A stretch of 64,000 nucleotides of DNA from Spinacia oleracea (GCF_020520425.1 NC_079488.1:26662247-26726246); one strand, 5' to 3'. Shown: positions 46,174-59,050, numbered from the stretch's first letter. Notes: generated by a model not told the origin, from the sequence alone. Made by a program: numbers and translations.

Positions 46174-47037
46174 GTCTCCCACTTGTCCTTAGGGACAAGT
46201 GTGCATTTCCTAATTCCTTTGTCGCTCGATGCTTGCTCTTGAACATAAGGTAAGAGTTGTCATCCTTATTATGTCCAGAGGTGTTCCTCGGTTTCAGAGT
46301 TCAACTGATCAAATAAACAGATAATCATAGCCTATGATTCATCCGAGCACGGCCATGCATTTCACAGTTTCTAGCTCTCCGAGTGGCCTTGTACAACTTT
46401 TAAGCATCTCATCCCGATTTATGGGAGGACAATCCCAATCTTGCGATCTTGAGATTAGACTTCGTTTGATAGGTGATTACCTGAGCGTTGCCTTTATAGC
46501 CTCCTTTTACGGTGCGACGGTTGGTCAACGTCAAAGCAACCAGTTCTCAAACAAGTAATCTCAAATCACTCAGGTATTGAGGATTTAGTGTCTAATAATT
46601 TAATGAAATTTACTTATGACAGACTTTCATCTCTTACAGTAAAGTTTCATAGGTCTTGTCCGATACTAGTCTTCCCAAAGTAAGTATCTATGCAAATGAT
46701 TATGACATTGCCATGTCCACATAGTTCAAGAAACAGAACTACTAGTCATCTTGCATTCTAATCGTCTAACGTTTTCTATGCGTCCAATTTTATAGAAAAC
46801 TCCGACTAGGGACCATTTTCAACCTTTGACATTCAAGTTCACTTGATAGACATTTCTTAGTCACAGGACTGGTCCTGACAGTCTATCTTGAATATATCGT
46901 CAAGTTGAAGGGACTCATCATTTAATAAACCACAAATTAAATGGAAAAATGAATTCCTTTCATTTATTGTGAATGATTAACCAATAATGTTTTACAAAGA
47001 TTTAAACTCTAAAACTTTAAAACATTAAACAGAGACA

Positions 47038-50000
47038 TCAAAGCCATTCTCCAATATGCTTGATTCCCATAGCTGCAGTGTGCGAGTTGTGCTTCGCTTG
47101 CGGCAGAGGTTTAGTTAATGGATCTGATATGTTGTCATCAGTTCCAATTTTGCTTATCTCGACTTCTTTTCTTTCAACGAACTCTCGTAGAAGGTGAAAT
47201 CTACGAAGTACATGCTTGACTCTCTGGTGGTGTCTAGGCTCTTTTGCCTGTGCAATAGCTCCGTTATTATCACAATACAGGGCTATTGGTCCTTTAATGG
47301 AGGGGACTACACCAAGTTCTCCTATGAACTTCCTTAGCCATATAGCTTCCTTTGCTGCTTCATGTGCAGCAATGTACTCCGCTTCAGTTGTAGAATCCGC
47401 AATGGTGCTTTGCTTAGCACTTTTCCAGCTTACTGCTCCTCCGTTGAGGCAGAAGACAAACCCAGACTGTGATCTGAAATCATCTTTGTCGGTTTGGAAA
47501 CTTGCGTCCGTATAGCCTTTAACAATTAATTCATCATCTCCACCATAGACCAGGAAGTCATCTTTGTGCCTTTTCAGGTACTTCAGAATATTCTTGGCAG
47601 CAGTCCAATGCGCCTCTCCTGGGTCTGACTGGTATCTGCTCGTAGCACTGAGTGCGTACGCAACATCCGGGCGTGTACATATCATAGCATACATTATTGA
47701 ACCAATCAATGATGCATATGGAATTCCATTCATTCGTCTACGCTCATCAAGTGTTTTTTGGGCACTGAGTCTTGCTTAGAGTCATTCCATGAGACATGGG
47801 TAGGTAGCCTCGCTTGGAGTCCGCCATCTTGAACCTATCAAGCACCTTATTGATATAAGTGCTTTGACTAAGTCCAATCATCTTTTTAGATCTATCTCTG
47901 TAAATCTTGATGCCCAATATGTACTGTGCTTCTCCTAGATCCTTCATCGAAAAACATTTCCCAAGCCAAATCTTGACAGAGTTCAACATAGGAATGTCAT
48001 TTCCGATAAGCAATATGTCGTCGACATATAATACTAGGAAAGCAATTTTGCTCCCACTGACCTTCTTGTATACACAAGATTCGTCCGCGTTCTTGATGAA
48101 ACCAAAGTCACTGACTGCTTCATCAAAACGTATATTCCAGCTCCTGGATGCCTGCTTCAATCCGTAGATTGACTTCTTTAGCTTGCATACCTTTTTAGCA
48201 TTCTTTGGATCCTCAAAACTTTCAGGCTGTGTCATAAACACAGTTTCTGTTAAAACGCCGTTTAAGAAAGCAGTTTTGACATCCATCTGCCATATTTCGT
48301 AATCGTAATATGCAGCGATTGCTAATATTATTCGAATAGACTTTAGCATTGCAACTGGTGAAAAGGTTTCATCGTAATCCACACCGTGGACTTGCCTGTA
48401 ACCTTTCGCAACCAATCTAGCTTTGAAAACTTCAAGTTTCCCATCCTTGTCCTTTTTCAGTTTGAAAACCCATTTGCTTCCAATGGCTTGGTAGCCATCT
48501 GGCAAATCGACCAAATCCCATACTTGGTTTTCAGACATGGAGTCTAATTCAGATTGCATGGCTTCTTGCCACTGCTTGGAGCTAGGGCTCGTCATAGCTT
48601 GCTTGTAAGTCGCAGGTTCATCACTTTCAAGTAATAGAACGTCATAGCTCTCGTTCGTCAAAATACCTAAGTACCTTTCCGGTTGAGATCTATATCTTTG
48701 CGATCTACGCGGGGTAACATTTCTAGATTGACCATGATTCTCACCAGATTCTTCTAAAGATCTCTGAGTTTCATCCTGAATGTCATCTTGAGCATTCTCT
48801 AGAGTTTGTTGTTCGACTCGAATTTCTTCGAGGTCTACTTTTCTCCCACTTGTCATTTTGGAAATGTGATCTTTCTCCAAAAAGACACCATCTCGAGCAA
48901 CAAACACTTTGTTCTCAGATGTATTGTAGAAGTAATACCCCTTTGTTTCCTTTGGATAGCCCACAAGGATACATTTGTCAGATTTTGGATGAAGTTTGTC
49001 TGAAATTAATCGTTTGACGTATACTTCACATCCCCAAATCTTAAGAAAAGACACATTTGGAGGCTTTCCAAACCATAATTCGTATGGAGTCTTTTCGACA
49101 GCTTTAGACGGAGCTCTATTTATAGTGAGTGCAGCTGTATTTAGTGCATGTCCCCAAAATTCTAATGGAAGTTCGGCCTGACCCATCATTGACCTGACCA
49201 TGTCTAGCAAGGTTCTGTTCCTCCGTTCTGACACACCGTTCCATTGTGGTGTTCCAGGAGGAGTCAATTCTGATAGAATTCCACATTCTTTCAGATGGTC
49301 ATCAAATTCATAGCTCAGATATTCACCGCCTCTATCAGACCGCAGTGCCTTAATCTTCTTGCCTAATTGATTCTCTACTTCACTCTGAAATTCCTTGAAT
49401 TTGTCAAAGGATTCAGACTTATGCTTCATTAGGTAGACATAACCATACCTACTGAAGTCATCAGTGAAAGTGATAAAGTAGCTGAAACCACCTCTAGCAT
49501 TTGTACTCATTGGTCCACATACATCTGTATGGATTAAACCCAATAGTTCATTTGCTCTTTCTCCAACTTTAGAGAAAGGTTGCTTTGTCATTTTGCCAAG
49601 TAAACATGATTCGCATTTACCATAATCCTCTAAGTCAAATGGTTCTAGAATTCCTTCCCTTTGAAGTCTTTCTAAGCGTTTCAAGTTTATATGGCCTAAT
49701 CGACAATGCCACAGATAGGTGAGATCTGAATCATCCTTTTTGGCCTTTTTGGTATTTATGTTATATACTTGTTTGTCGTGATCTAATAAATAAAGTCCAT
49801 TGACTAATCTAGCAGATCCATAAAACATCTCTTTAAAATAAAACGAACAACTATTGTCTTTTATTATAAAGGAAAATCCCTTAGCATCTAAGCAAGAAAC
49901 TGAAATGATGTTTTTAGTAAGACTTGGAACATGGAAACATTCTTCCAGTTCCAAAACTAGCCCGGAGGGCAACGACAAATAGTATGTTCCTACAGCTAAT

Positions 50001-51025
50001 GCAGCAATCCGTGCTCCATTTCCCACTCGTAGGTCGACTTCACCCTTGCTTAACTTTCTACTTCTTCTTAGTCCCTGTGGATTGGAACATAAGTGTGAGC
50101 CACAACCTGTATCTAATACCCAAGAAGTTGAATTAGCAAGTATACAGTCTATAACGAAAATACCTGAAGATGGAACGACTGTTCCGTTCTTCTGATTTTC
50201 CTTTAGCTTTGGACATTCTCTTTTGTAATGGCCTATTCCATCACAATAAAGACAGCTTGATGTGGACTTGTCCTGCTTTGATTTAGCATTGCCTTTGGAC
50301 TTTCCACCTTTCTTGAATGGTCTCTTTCTAGCCTTGAGTAAATCCTTGGCTTCACAGTCCAGTACTATTTCAGCCTTTCTGACAAGGTGAATAAATTCTG
50401 CAACTGTTTCTTCTCTTGGTTCACTTAGGTATTGTTGCTTGAAGCGACCAAACCCACTGTGTAGTGAATTGAGCAAGACAGAGACTGCCATCCTTTCGCT
50501 TATTGGTGTTCCTAGTAGACTTAGGCGATCAAAATATGAACACATAAGATCCACATGGAACCTCAGTGGGACGCCTACCCTCTGTTTAGTGCGAAGGAGC
50601 TGAACATGTGTTTCTTGGACCTCCATCCTATAACACCTGTTGGGAGAACTAACCTTTAGTCCAGACATTGATTCAATCAACTCATGGACGTTCAGGTCCC
50701 TGTCCTCCGTACTTCCACGACAGATATCCCTCAGATTCTTGATGAGCGTAAAAGGTTCATAGGCTACAAACCTTCTAGCCCAATCATCAGGGATATTGTT
50801 CAGCATGAGACTCATAACCTTTTTGAGATCCGCATCCCAGGCGTAAAATCTCTCAGGGGTCATGTCTCTGGCATAGTAGCTTGGCATGGGATGTGATAGT
50901 ACATACTCAAGTCCATTGAGTTTGACTATTTCAACTAGCTTAGCTTCCCATTCAAGAAAATTTGTCAGGTTCAGCTTGACCATAAGCTCAGAACCCATGA
51001 TGATGTTTTGATTGTTGTTTGCCAT
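47038..51025 (-). pseudogene. Copia B Gag-Pol, frame-shifted in pol
   Basis: Frame one runs from MANNN at 51025 to a stop at 47747 (1092 residues). The rest continues in another frame to 47038 (231 residues). The cause is an extra T in the run at about 47753-47758 (six Ts against five in copy A), after the reverse transcriptase YVDD and before RNase H. Gag (residues 1 to about 270) is also UBN2-like with a CX2CX4HX4C knuckle (CLYCDGIGHYKREC) but shares little with copy A. From KNGTVVPSSGIF onward the proteins are almost identical. Protease DTG, integrase and RT motifs are intact. Confidence 0.93.
50208..51011 (-). other. Swapped gag segment in copia B
   Basis: The matching segment in copy A is about 37487-38268. 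Outside these limits A and B align base for base with rare differences; inside they do not align by eye. One edge lies between CCTTTAGCTT and the codons for the knuckle, the other a few codons after the MANNN start. Both gags keep the motif pattern LHSGF/YxxFK before the basic stretch, so they are distant homologues. Confidence 0.85.
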
Positions 51026-52589
51026 ATTAAAACTACAATTGAAAAGAATAAACAAATAAATAACCATTCACAGTTTCTCTTAATAAACTTAAATTCTAGC
51101 ATACATGCATAATTCAATGTTTATTAAGCATTTTATTCAAGTTATGTGTTCCGGCAGGTGTGAATAAAATGATTCCAAGATCCTAAAATCATTGAAGAAC
51201 TAAGCACAGTTTGTCGACTTAATCCTAGAACATCTTAGGTAAGCAAAAGCCTTTTGCTAATAGTCTAGAAACTATTCTTGGTTGATAGGTACGTCTAAGA
51301 ACTTATTAGGTAAACCTATCGAATTTGCCACGACATAAAAGGACTCCTTACTTATATCGTTGAGTTTCACCAAAACTAACATGTACTCACAATTATTTGT
51401 GTACCTTGCCCCTTTAGGACCAATAAGTAACACCTCGCTGAGCGAAAACTATTACTAGATTGATGTAAAGGATATCCAAGCAAGTGTATATTTTGGCATG
51501 GCACCTTTTAACTCAATTTTTAAGTTTGGAACTTAAGGCTCTTACTATGTTGGTTAGATTTTAAGTGAACTAAAATCCTTAATCATGCAACATAATCAAG
51601 CTTTTGATCTCATGCATTTTAAGACATATTTAAAGCAATAAATAACTTAAAACATGCATAAGATATTTGTGATCTAGTATGGCCCGACTTCATCTTGAAG
51701 CTTTGACTTCAAAGTCCGTCTTGAAAATCTCCGTGGGAGGCACCATTTTCTTCAAATAGGATAAGTTATAACTAATTACAACTATTTGATGGTACGCAGA
51801 CCATATTTGAATTGAAAAATAACTTTGGTGCTTTAGACCAATTACATTCAAATTAATGGTACGCAGACCATATTTTCTATCCTATTTGGGCCATACTAGT
51901 CACTTCATAACCTGCAAAACAGTACATATACAATATATACCATTCACCCATTCATTATCATGAATGGCCCACATAGCTGGTTAGTTAAAACACATTATGC
52001 ATCACGTAAACATTTGCAGCAATTAATCAAGGTCACCAATAATCTACCAATTATTCAGTCCTTATTAATTCTAATCGAGTTGTTTTAACCTTAAGGATTT
52101 GTAGACCTAATCAAGAGTTTATGACTAAAAAGCGCTCCCACTTAAACCAATAAATTCATATGCTTTACTAATTTTAAACATAAAATTGTATTTCTAGTCT
52201 AACCGGAAACATACAAATTTAATTAAAATTTAAAGCTCATATAAATTTATAATTGAATCCAAAAATTTAATTTAATTTCAGTCGCATTTAAATTAATTCA
52301 TGATTTTAATTTTAGTAAAATAATTAGAATAAATTCCATTTATTATAATTATAATATTCAAAATTAAAATCCAAGAAATTAATTCAAATTATTAATTTTA
52401 AAATTAATTAAAATTACGTGAACTGAAATTTTCAAATTAAACATTCAAAACGATCTAATCGAAACGCAAACACCCTACGCGTTGTACGCCCATGGGCCGT
52501 ACGCACACAGCCATTGCTGGCCATGTGCGCGCAGCCCATGCGCTCGTAGCATAGCTGCTGCTGTCCCAACGCAAGCCTCCGCACAGCGC

Positions 52590-53110
52590 CCCATCGCACG
52601 CGAGCTATCGCTCGCAGTGCGCGCGCGAGATCGCTCGCTGGGCGCGCTGGCTCGCTCGCTGGCGCGCGAGATCGCTCGCTGGCGCGCGAGATCGCTCGCT
52701 GGTGCGCGCGAGCCATCGCTCGCTGGCGCGCGAGATCGCTCGCTGCGCGCGCGCGAGCCATCGCTCGCTGGTGCGCGACATCGCTCGCTGGGCGGGCGAC
52801 GTCGCGCGCTGTGCGCGCGAGTGATGCTGTGCGCAGCGCTCGTGGCACGCGAGCTTGCGCTCGCTGCGCGCGAGGCTGCGCGCACTTGTGCGAGGCAGCG
52901 CGCGTTGTGGCGCAGCTCGCTTGCTGCCCACACGCGACTGCCTTGGCTCGCCCCTCGCCCATGCCCATACGTTCATTGCTCGTGGCACACGACACAAGGC
53001 AGGGCTGCTGCCTTGCGCTCGTGCACTACGCCCTTGCTCATTGCATTCGTGCCGCACGGGCGACGAGCTCCCTTGCTCGTCGTCGCATGCCCGCATTATA
53101 CAACACCCCT
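52590..53110 (-). repeat. GC-rich array in copia B leader
   Basis: Counterpart of the copy A island. The core units GCGCGAGATCGCTCGCTGG are arranged differently (three near-identical units at about 52624-52700), while the flanking GC-rich non-repeated part is conserved. Confidence 0.85.
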
Positions 53111-53876
53111 TAAGGGTAACACGAAGCGTCCATTGCTTCGTGCGTGCAAGTTATTTGAACGGATCGCATAAAAATTTAAAATTTATATTTAAAATTAATG
53201 ACAAATTAATAAATATTATTAATTTCATAATTTTAGGGCGAAAAAATCGAAAATTTATTATCCAATTGATTTCCGATTGTTATGGATTCAAGTCTAGGTC
53301 ATAAAAATTTAAAATTTATCATAAATTTACAATTTTTATGGTGGTTTTTAATCATAGGTTTCTAATTAAATTACAATTAATTATGAAAATCAAATTAATT
53401 CTAAATTATTCTAATTTTCAACAAATTAATCATAATTACAAATTAGATTGCATAATTAACAAGACTAGGCATTCAAACTTGTTAAACATATGCAGTAGGT
53501 CAATCAAAAATTCAAGATTTATCAACAGGAATCGCAAATATTTAATTTAACATCTTAAATTTACGAAATTTTGCATTCGAAAAACTAAAACCTTCGAAAA
53601 GTCATAGTTAGGCTTCGAATTTGAGAATTCTGGGTTCGGCAGAAAAATACTATTTTTTGTCAAAATTTTAGAATGCCTTTTACATGCGGAATTGACACAA
53701 AAATCACTCAATTCGGATGAGTAATGAAGAAACTGCCGAAAAACTGCGTACGTATAATTAAATAAACGCAATTTGCAACTAATTAACAATTACGAAAATT
53801 AATCACCCCTTTTAATTCTTGCAAATTTGTAATATTTAACCATGTTCATGCAATTTAGATTATGAAAATAATAAGG

Positions 53877-53889
53877 GGCTCTGATACCA
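53877..53889 (-). other. Copia B primer-binding site
   Basis: TGGTATCAGAGCC on the minus strand, one base after the 5' LTR end, is an exact match to initiator-Met tRNA. Confidence 0.85.
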
Positions 53890-53890
53890 C

Positions 53891-55229
53891 TGTTAGGTTA
53901 TGATACATATGACATTTACATAAATCATGCGGAAACAACCATTAACCCAGGAAACATATTATTTACACATAATCATTTAGCATAGTTTAGATGCATACTC
54001 TTTGTTGCGTGCCTTCCCTAGCTGCGCCCGAACCGAACAAGAACAAGTCTTTTAGGACTCCAAGTGTCGTCCCTCCGTAGAAAGTCCACAGCACGTCCGG
54101 ATCCGCCTTAAGATTGACCAACTAGAATCGCCCTTAAGGTACTCAGAAAATTCGGCACTTTTGGGGCAAGATGGGTTTTAATTTTCTCTCAAAAAACTCA
54201 CTTTTGAATACTTTGAAACTTGTATATAAATTATGACCCCTAGGCCTTTATTTATAGAGTTATGGAAAAGGAATCGTAATCCTAGTAGGATGCGAATTAA
54301 TTGGAATTAGAATTCTACATGAATTCTACTTAATCAATTTATCCAATAGGAATAGACATTTAATCATACACTGACTCTTGCAGATTCAGGAATCTCGCAT
54401 GAGCTCAAACTCACACACACACGGCAGCCACAAGGGCTGCCCACGCATGCGAGCAGCAGCCCACGCAGCGCGGCCCACGCATGCGTGGCCTTGTGCGCGC
54501 TGGGCTGTGGCGTGCGTGCTTGCTGGGCGATGGCCTGGCTTCGTGCTGGGCCTTCGTCCGGCAGGCCTCGTCCGATGCTAATTCGTACGATACGCTTCCG
54601 ATTAAATTTCCATTTCCGGAATCTATTTCCGATACGAACAATATTTAATATTTCCGATTCCGGAATTAATTTCCGTTTCGAACAAATATTTAATATTTCC
54701 GTTTCCGGAATTATTTTCCGATTCCGGTAATATTTCCGATTCTGACAATATTTCCGTTTCCGGCAATATTTCCGATTCTGGTAATATTTCCATTTCCAAC
54801 AATATTTTCCGATACGTACCATGTTTCCGTTTCCGGCAACATCTACGACTTGGATAATATTCATATTTCCGATACGATCCATATTTCCGTTTCCGGCAAT
54901 ATCATCGTTTCCGGAGTATTCATTTCTTGCCTGTGACGATCTTAGCTCCCACTGAAACCAAGATCCGTCGGTTCCGAATATTCATAGATGGAGTATTTAA
55001 TGCCATTAAATACTTGATCCGTTTACGTACTATTTGTGTGACCCTACGGGTTCAGTCAAGAGTAAGCTGTGGATTAATATCATTAATTCCACTTGAACTG
55101 AAGCGGCCTCTAGCTAGGCATTCAGCTCACTTGATCTCACTGAATTATTAACTTGTTAATTAATACTGAACCGCATTTATTAGACTTAACATAGAATGCA
55201 TACTTGGACCAAGGGCATTATTTCCTTCA
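53891..55229 (-). repeat. 5' LTR of copia B
   Basis: 1339 bases. The minus-strand TATA box CTATAAATAAA is at 54247-54257. It is followed on the plus strand by the duplication TATTT. Confidence 0.94.
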
Positions 55230-55234
55230 TATTT

Positions 55235-55353
55235 ACAATATTGCCATTAATTTCTTTTAATCATAACCCATGAAATTCATCTAATCCTATGGATTAGATT
55301 CATTCTCATATATACTAGTATACTCACATAGGGACCTATTTTCACCGGTTCCC
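55235..55353. other. Flank right of copia B
   Basis: AT-rich, non-coding. It is the sequence that bordered the LINE 5' region before B inserted. I cannot tell whether it is LINE leader or older host DNA. Confidence 0.4.
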
Positions 55354-55475
<122 letters not shown>

Positions 55476-55739
55476 CAGTTGGCTACACAACCCTAACACA
55501 ATATAAACTCCTAAAATATAAACCTAATAACAATAGGGAGCTTTATATAACACTAGGAATCTATATACAATATAATTCCTAATAGTTAGAAAAAGAAGTT
55601 CCAAACAAGTATACAATTATGCAACCACTTGGTTTTTATGAAAGTTAGGAGCAAAATATATAGTTAAGGTAGCAAGCTTCATTACAGATATGAGTAGAGT
55701 TTGTAGTTGCAGATAAGAAATTACAACTAATGTAATCAA

Positions 55740-56469
55740 TCAACCTCCAAATAGTTCATGGAAACTATTGAAGTCATCCTTTTTCGTTGTTGGTTTTGCA
55801 ATGCTATCAGCCACAACATTGGTACTCCATTCCTCAAAAGCGAGTTTGCAGTGACTCTAGGAGTTCCCTGCATTCAACAATAAAAATACTGCAAGCAGTA
55901 GAGTGATGACACATGAACATGATTTATTTCTCAATTAGAAGATCGAAATGGTTAATTCTGCAAAAAAAAAAAACCATTATCTATGCAACAAAACCTATGT
56001 TAGTTTGATAACGAACAAGGATACACTAGTATCATATTCTTGAATCCAAATGGCGATAACATAGACAATTAATATTACATCAATGGGGTCTAGCAATCTA
56101 GCATTTCAACCAGTAACCCACAAATTCAACTTAATTGCCAGTTTCACATAGGATTTGTTTTGCGTTTAGCTTAACTAAATATGGCTTTAGCTCTACTACC
56201 AAGGCTTACATCCTTTTTAGCGCTTCATACCAACTCCTACCCCCTTTTAATCATAATGAAAAGCTCAATTAAATACTTGAAAAAATTAAGATAAATGAAT
56301 ACCATATACTCCATCTTGCTTCAAGTTCTTCATGGATATCTATGACCTTAGTTCGCTCTACAGAATTTCCTTGGAATTCTAAACACGTACTGTACACTCG
56401 TTGCCATACTTGCCAATTAACCTCCAACTTAATTATCCTAGAGATATCAATCAATATCTTTGTCAACAC
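55740..56469 (-). other. Possible exons of an unidentified minus-strand gene
   Basis: Two protein-like open stretches. One at 56269-56469 contains NWQVWQRVYSTCLEFQGNSV. The other, 55740-55856, follows an acceptor-like CTAG and contains KLAFEEWSTNVVADSIAKP, ending FHELFGG and stop. They lie downstream of the F-box gene on the same strand. I recognise no family, and no clean splice chain was established. They could be a decayed gene or chance frames. Confidence 0.2.
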
Positions 56470-56879
56470 TCAACAATATACATTTCTGTAAAATATTCTA
56501 GTATAGGATGAAAAGCTTGAGTTGTATTGATTAGGCAATGCCCCTATTTATACTAGAAAGATTAACGTAAGACAAACCCAATACCATTAGGCATAGGACT
56601 TATAATATTCTTACGGAAATATTCTCCGTAATATATTGTCCAAGACAAACTCTACTACGTACTATGCTTATTAATTTGACTTAAATAATAATACATAACA
56701 AATATATCCTTAACAATTTTCAACCTCCTCAATCTTACATATGCGCACATGTCGATATCAATCCAACATCCTCAAACCGGCAAAATTAATATACTCAAAT
56801 AACAATTAATAGTGGAATGAATTGAAGTCTAAAAAACAGGCCAAAATTAAGATTAGAGGGCTAAGTGTACGTCCCAACC

Positions 56880-58920
56880 TCAGTTGTGTCTCCATGAACA
56901 CTCAAGTTGTGCTTGTTGAGATGCTCGGGGAAGTTCTCTGATCATCTGACAGATCTCGGAAAGGTAGTCATCTCCTAGAACACGAACATGTGGATGCCGA
57001 GGAACAACAAGTGACAGTCTGCTCAGATTCGGACTATGTCGTAATACATACTCCACAAATACCCGTACCGGAGGCTCATCCAACCAAGGGCTCATCCCTC
57101 CTATAGTAACCGTGTCAAGTGACAAAAGCTCGTACACATGATCGAATCCACGATCAATGGTTGTTGGCTACATATATACAAAGACATATACAAATAACAT
57201 TTAATATACCAACACAGGTTTAATCAACTAATTGAATAACGTACACAAGCTAGCTCTAATTTTAAATTTCAAATAACACATTGATTGTACTACAACGTCT
57301 AATTCAAGAGGGCGAATTACATATTTATATTTGATATGCAATTGTAAGAAATTAATTACATCCATCACCAGTAAAGCAAGAATAGGTTTATTGAAATAAA
57401 TTCTAAACTCCAGCTTTCTACTCCCTCCGATTCTTTTTCTTCTTTACTTTTGCATTTTTACACGTTTATTCATTAACTACTAATTAACGTCATAATGGAA
57501 AAGTGTGAAATATTAAATAACCCAATGAATTTAATTGGTTAAAATAACCATTGTACATGCATAAATTTTGATAGAATATTAAATCATTTATGTGATAATA
57601 TAAAATGAAATGTACAAAAAAATTTAAAACACTAAAAAAAAGAAAACGTACAAAACAAAAAGAAATCGAGGGATATTCCAATCTTAAACCCTGGCCATTA
57701 GACAAGTATCATTGTATCACCCCCACAATATACGTATGTACCCTTATAATAACATTATAGCAATAATTCAACATTAACGAAACTAATAGCGAGCATACTA
57801 ACATTCTAACATAATATGAGGATTGGATGATAATAGATAATTTAGTTACAAAATTAAGAAAAGCTAGCAGCATGTTAATTATATGAGTTCGTTGAGTGTA
57901 CATACGGCATGCCAAATGAGGTGGAGATGACGAAGCGACGGAAAACACTGTATAAATGTAATGACTGCACGTAAATCGTCCAACACAGTAATACAAAGAC
58001 TCTGAACGGTGGACACTATGAGTCGTCGAGCCCAAGGAATAGGGACCTAAAAACAAAACAAAAATTAATTAAGTAATGAAAGCTTAATTAAGTACAATTA
58101 AGGAAATATAGTGAAATAAAAATCAAATTAAAGGTTAATTAACCTGGGACATGGGTTGTCCGAAAACCCGAAACCGAATGAGGTCGCGAGAATGAAGGTG
58201 AAAATCGGTGAGCGAAGGTAAATGGGTAAAGGTGACAATCCATCTGACATGCGAGATTTCAAGCAACTCAAGAAGCGGCAAATTGAGAGACAATGAACCA
58301 TTTCCCAAACCGATATGAAGGGTAAAGCGTCGAAGATTAGGACAACCATTCAAGAAGTTCCCCAGATCATTACCGTCAGCCATTGCAATGTGTTGCAAAT
58401 CGAGGTAATACAGATTAGGTAAACTGACTAGAGTCGTCGTCGTCCCAACACCATCAAGAACAGGGAAATGTATAGAGGAAAGATGAAGTTGAGATAATTC
58501 TTCCCAATTATGAAAATGTTGGAGATTAATAGTAGTAATTACGCGATTTATTACACCGCCGCCGCCTCTTGAGATACCCTCTAACTCAAGAATGGAGACA
58601 TGAAGACGACGACCATGAGCCAACCATCTGGTGGCGGCAGCAATGATGTCACCCTGATTACCTTGTTTGGAGTAGTTTTGTGATAACCTAATGGATAACC
58701 TATCAAGAACCCCAACATGAGTCGTTAAAACGCCGTCAATGAGAACCACAAAATCAGACCAAGTAATGCCGCCCTCTTCTAGCTCTGAGATAATCATTTG
58801 ACGGTAAATTCGACCTAGTTTTGGATGAAGATGCGCTAAATTACCGGAGTCCAAAAGTGGTAATCGGCGAACGATTTCCTCAAGAACTCCTTCTGGAAGA
58901 TCGGTGAGAGAATCAGCCAT
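56880..58920 (-). CDS. F-box/LRR protein with FBD-like end
   Basis: Three exons on the minus strand: 58920-58144, 58046-57906 and 57167-56880, giving 401 residues. Introns have clean ends (CAG|GTTAAT..TTTAG, GCC|GTATGT..TGTAG), and both fall between codons. The N-terminus has an F-box (LTDLPEGVLEEIVRRLPLLD, residues about 5-42). LRR-like segments follow (LPNLYYLDLQH, CPNLRRFTLHI, LPLLELLEIS), with FPSLRHLHLIWH in exon 2 and HSPNLSRLSLVV in exon 3. The end ELPRASQQAQLECSW resembles an FBD tail. Such proteins are substrate receptors of SCF ubiquitin ligases. An in-frame ATG at 58965 would add 15 residues, but the start at 58920 fits the family better. The target is unknown. Confidence 0.87.
57421..57673 (-). 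mobile_element. Stowaway-like MITE in F-box intron 2
   Basis: Left end CTCCCTCCGATTCTTTTT, right end the inverted AAAGAAATCGAGGGA, flanked by TA on both sides. The body is related, in opposite orientation, to the MITE at 61057-61410 (shared GATAGAATATTAAATCATTT-type block). It is non-coding and Tc1/mariner-derived by its ends. Confidence 0.75.
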
Positions 58921-59040
58921 TTTTCTTTTCTTTATTTTTCGGATCGGATCAGAGAATGACAACAATCTAGCAGAAAGGTCTGGATGGGTGTACTGGATTT
59001 TTAATTTTTGAGTAGAGGATGGAGTGATTTTCAGTAGAGA

Positions 59041-59050
59041 ATTTATAAAT
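59041..59050 (-). promoter_or_regulatory. Possible TATA box of F-box gene
   Basis: ATTTATAAAT on the minus strand about 120 bases before the chosen ATG, a plausible distance for a plant leader. The motif alone is weak in AT-rich DNA. Confidence 0.35.

Larger units (their letters stand above)
44835..55229 (-). mobile_element. Ty1/copia retrotransposon, copy B
   Basis: Complete minus-strand element, 10,395 bases, with 1339-base LTRs (44835-46173, 53891-55229) and target duplication TATTT (44830-44834, 55230-55234). LTRs, 3' region, pol and leader are nearly the same as copy A, but the gag segment (about 50208-51011) is replaced. The two LTRs differ by at least two substitutions (for example near 45481 and 45679), so B is slightly older than A. 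Pol carries a one-base insertion. Confidence 0.96.

Noticed and set aside
53877-53890. tRNA-like sequence CTCTGATACCA
   Set aside because: It is the copia primer-binding site complement, only about 13 bases, with no cloverleaf around it.
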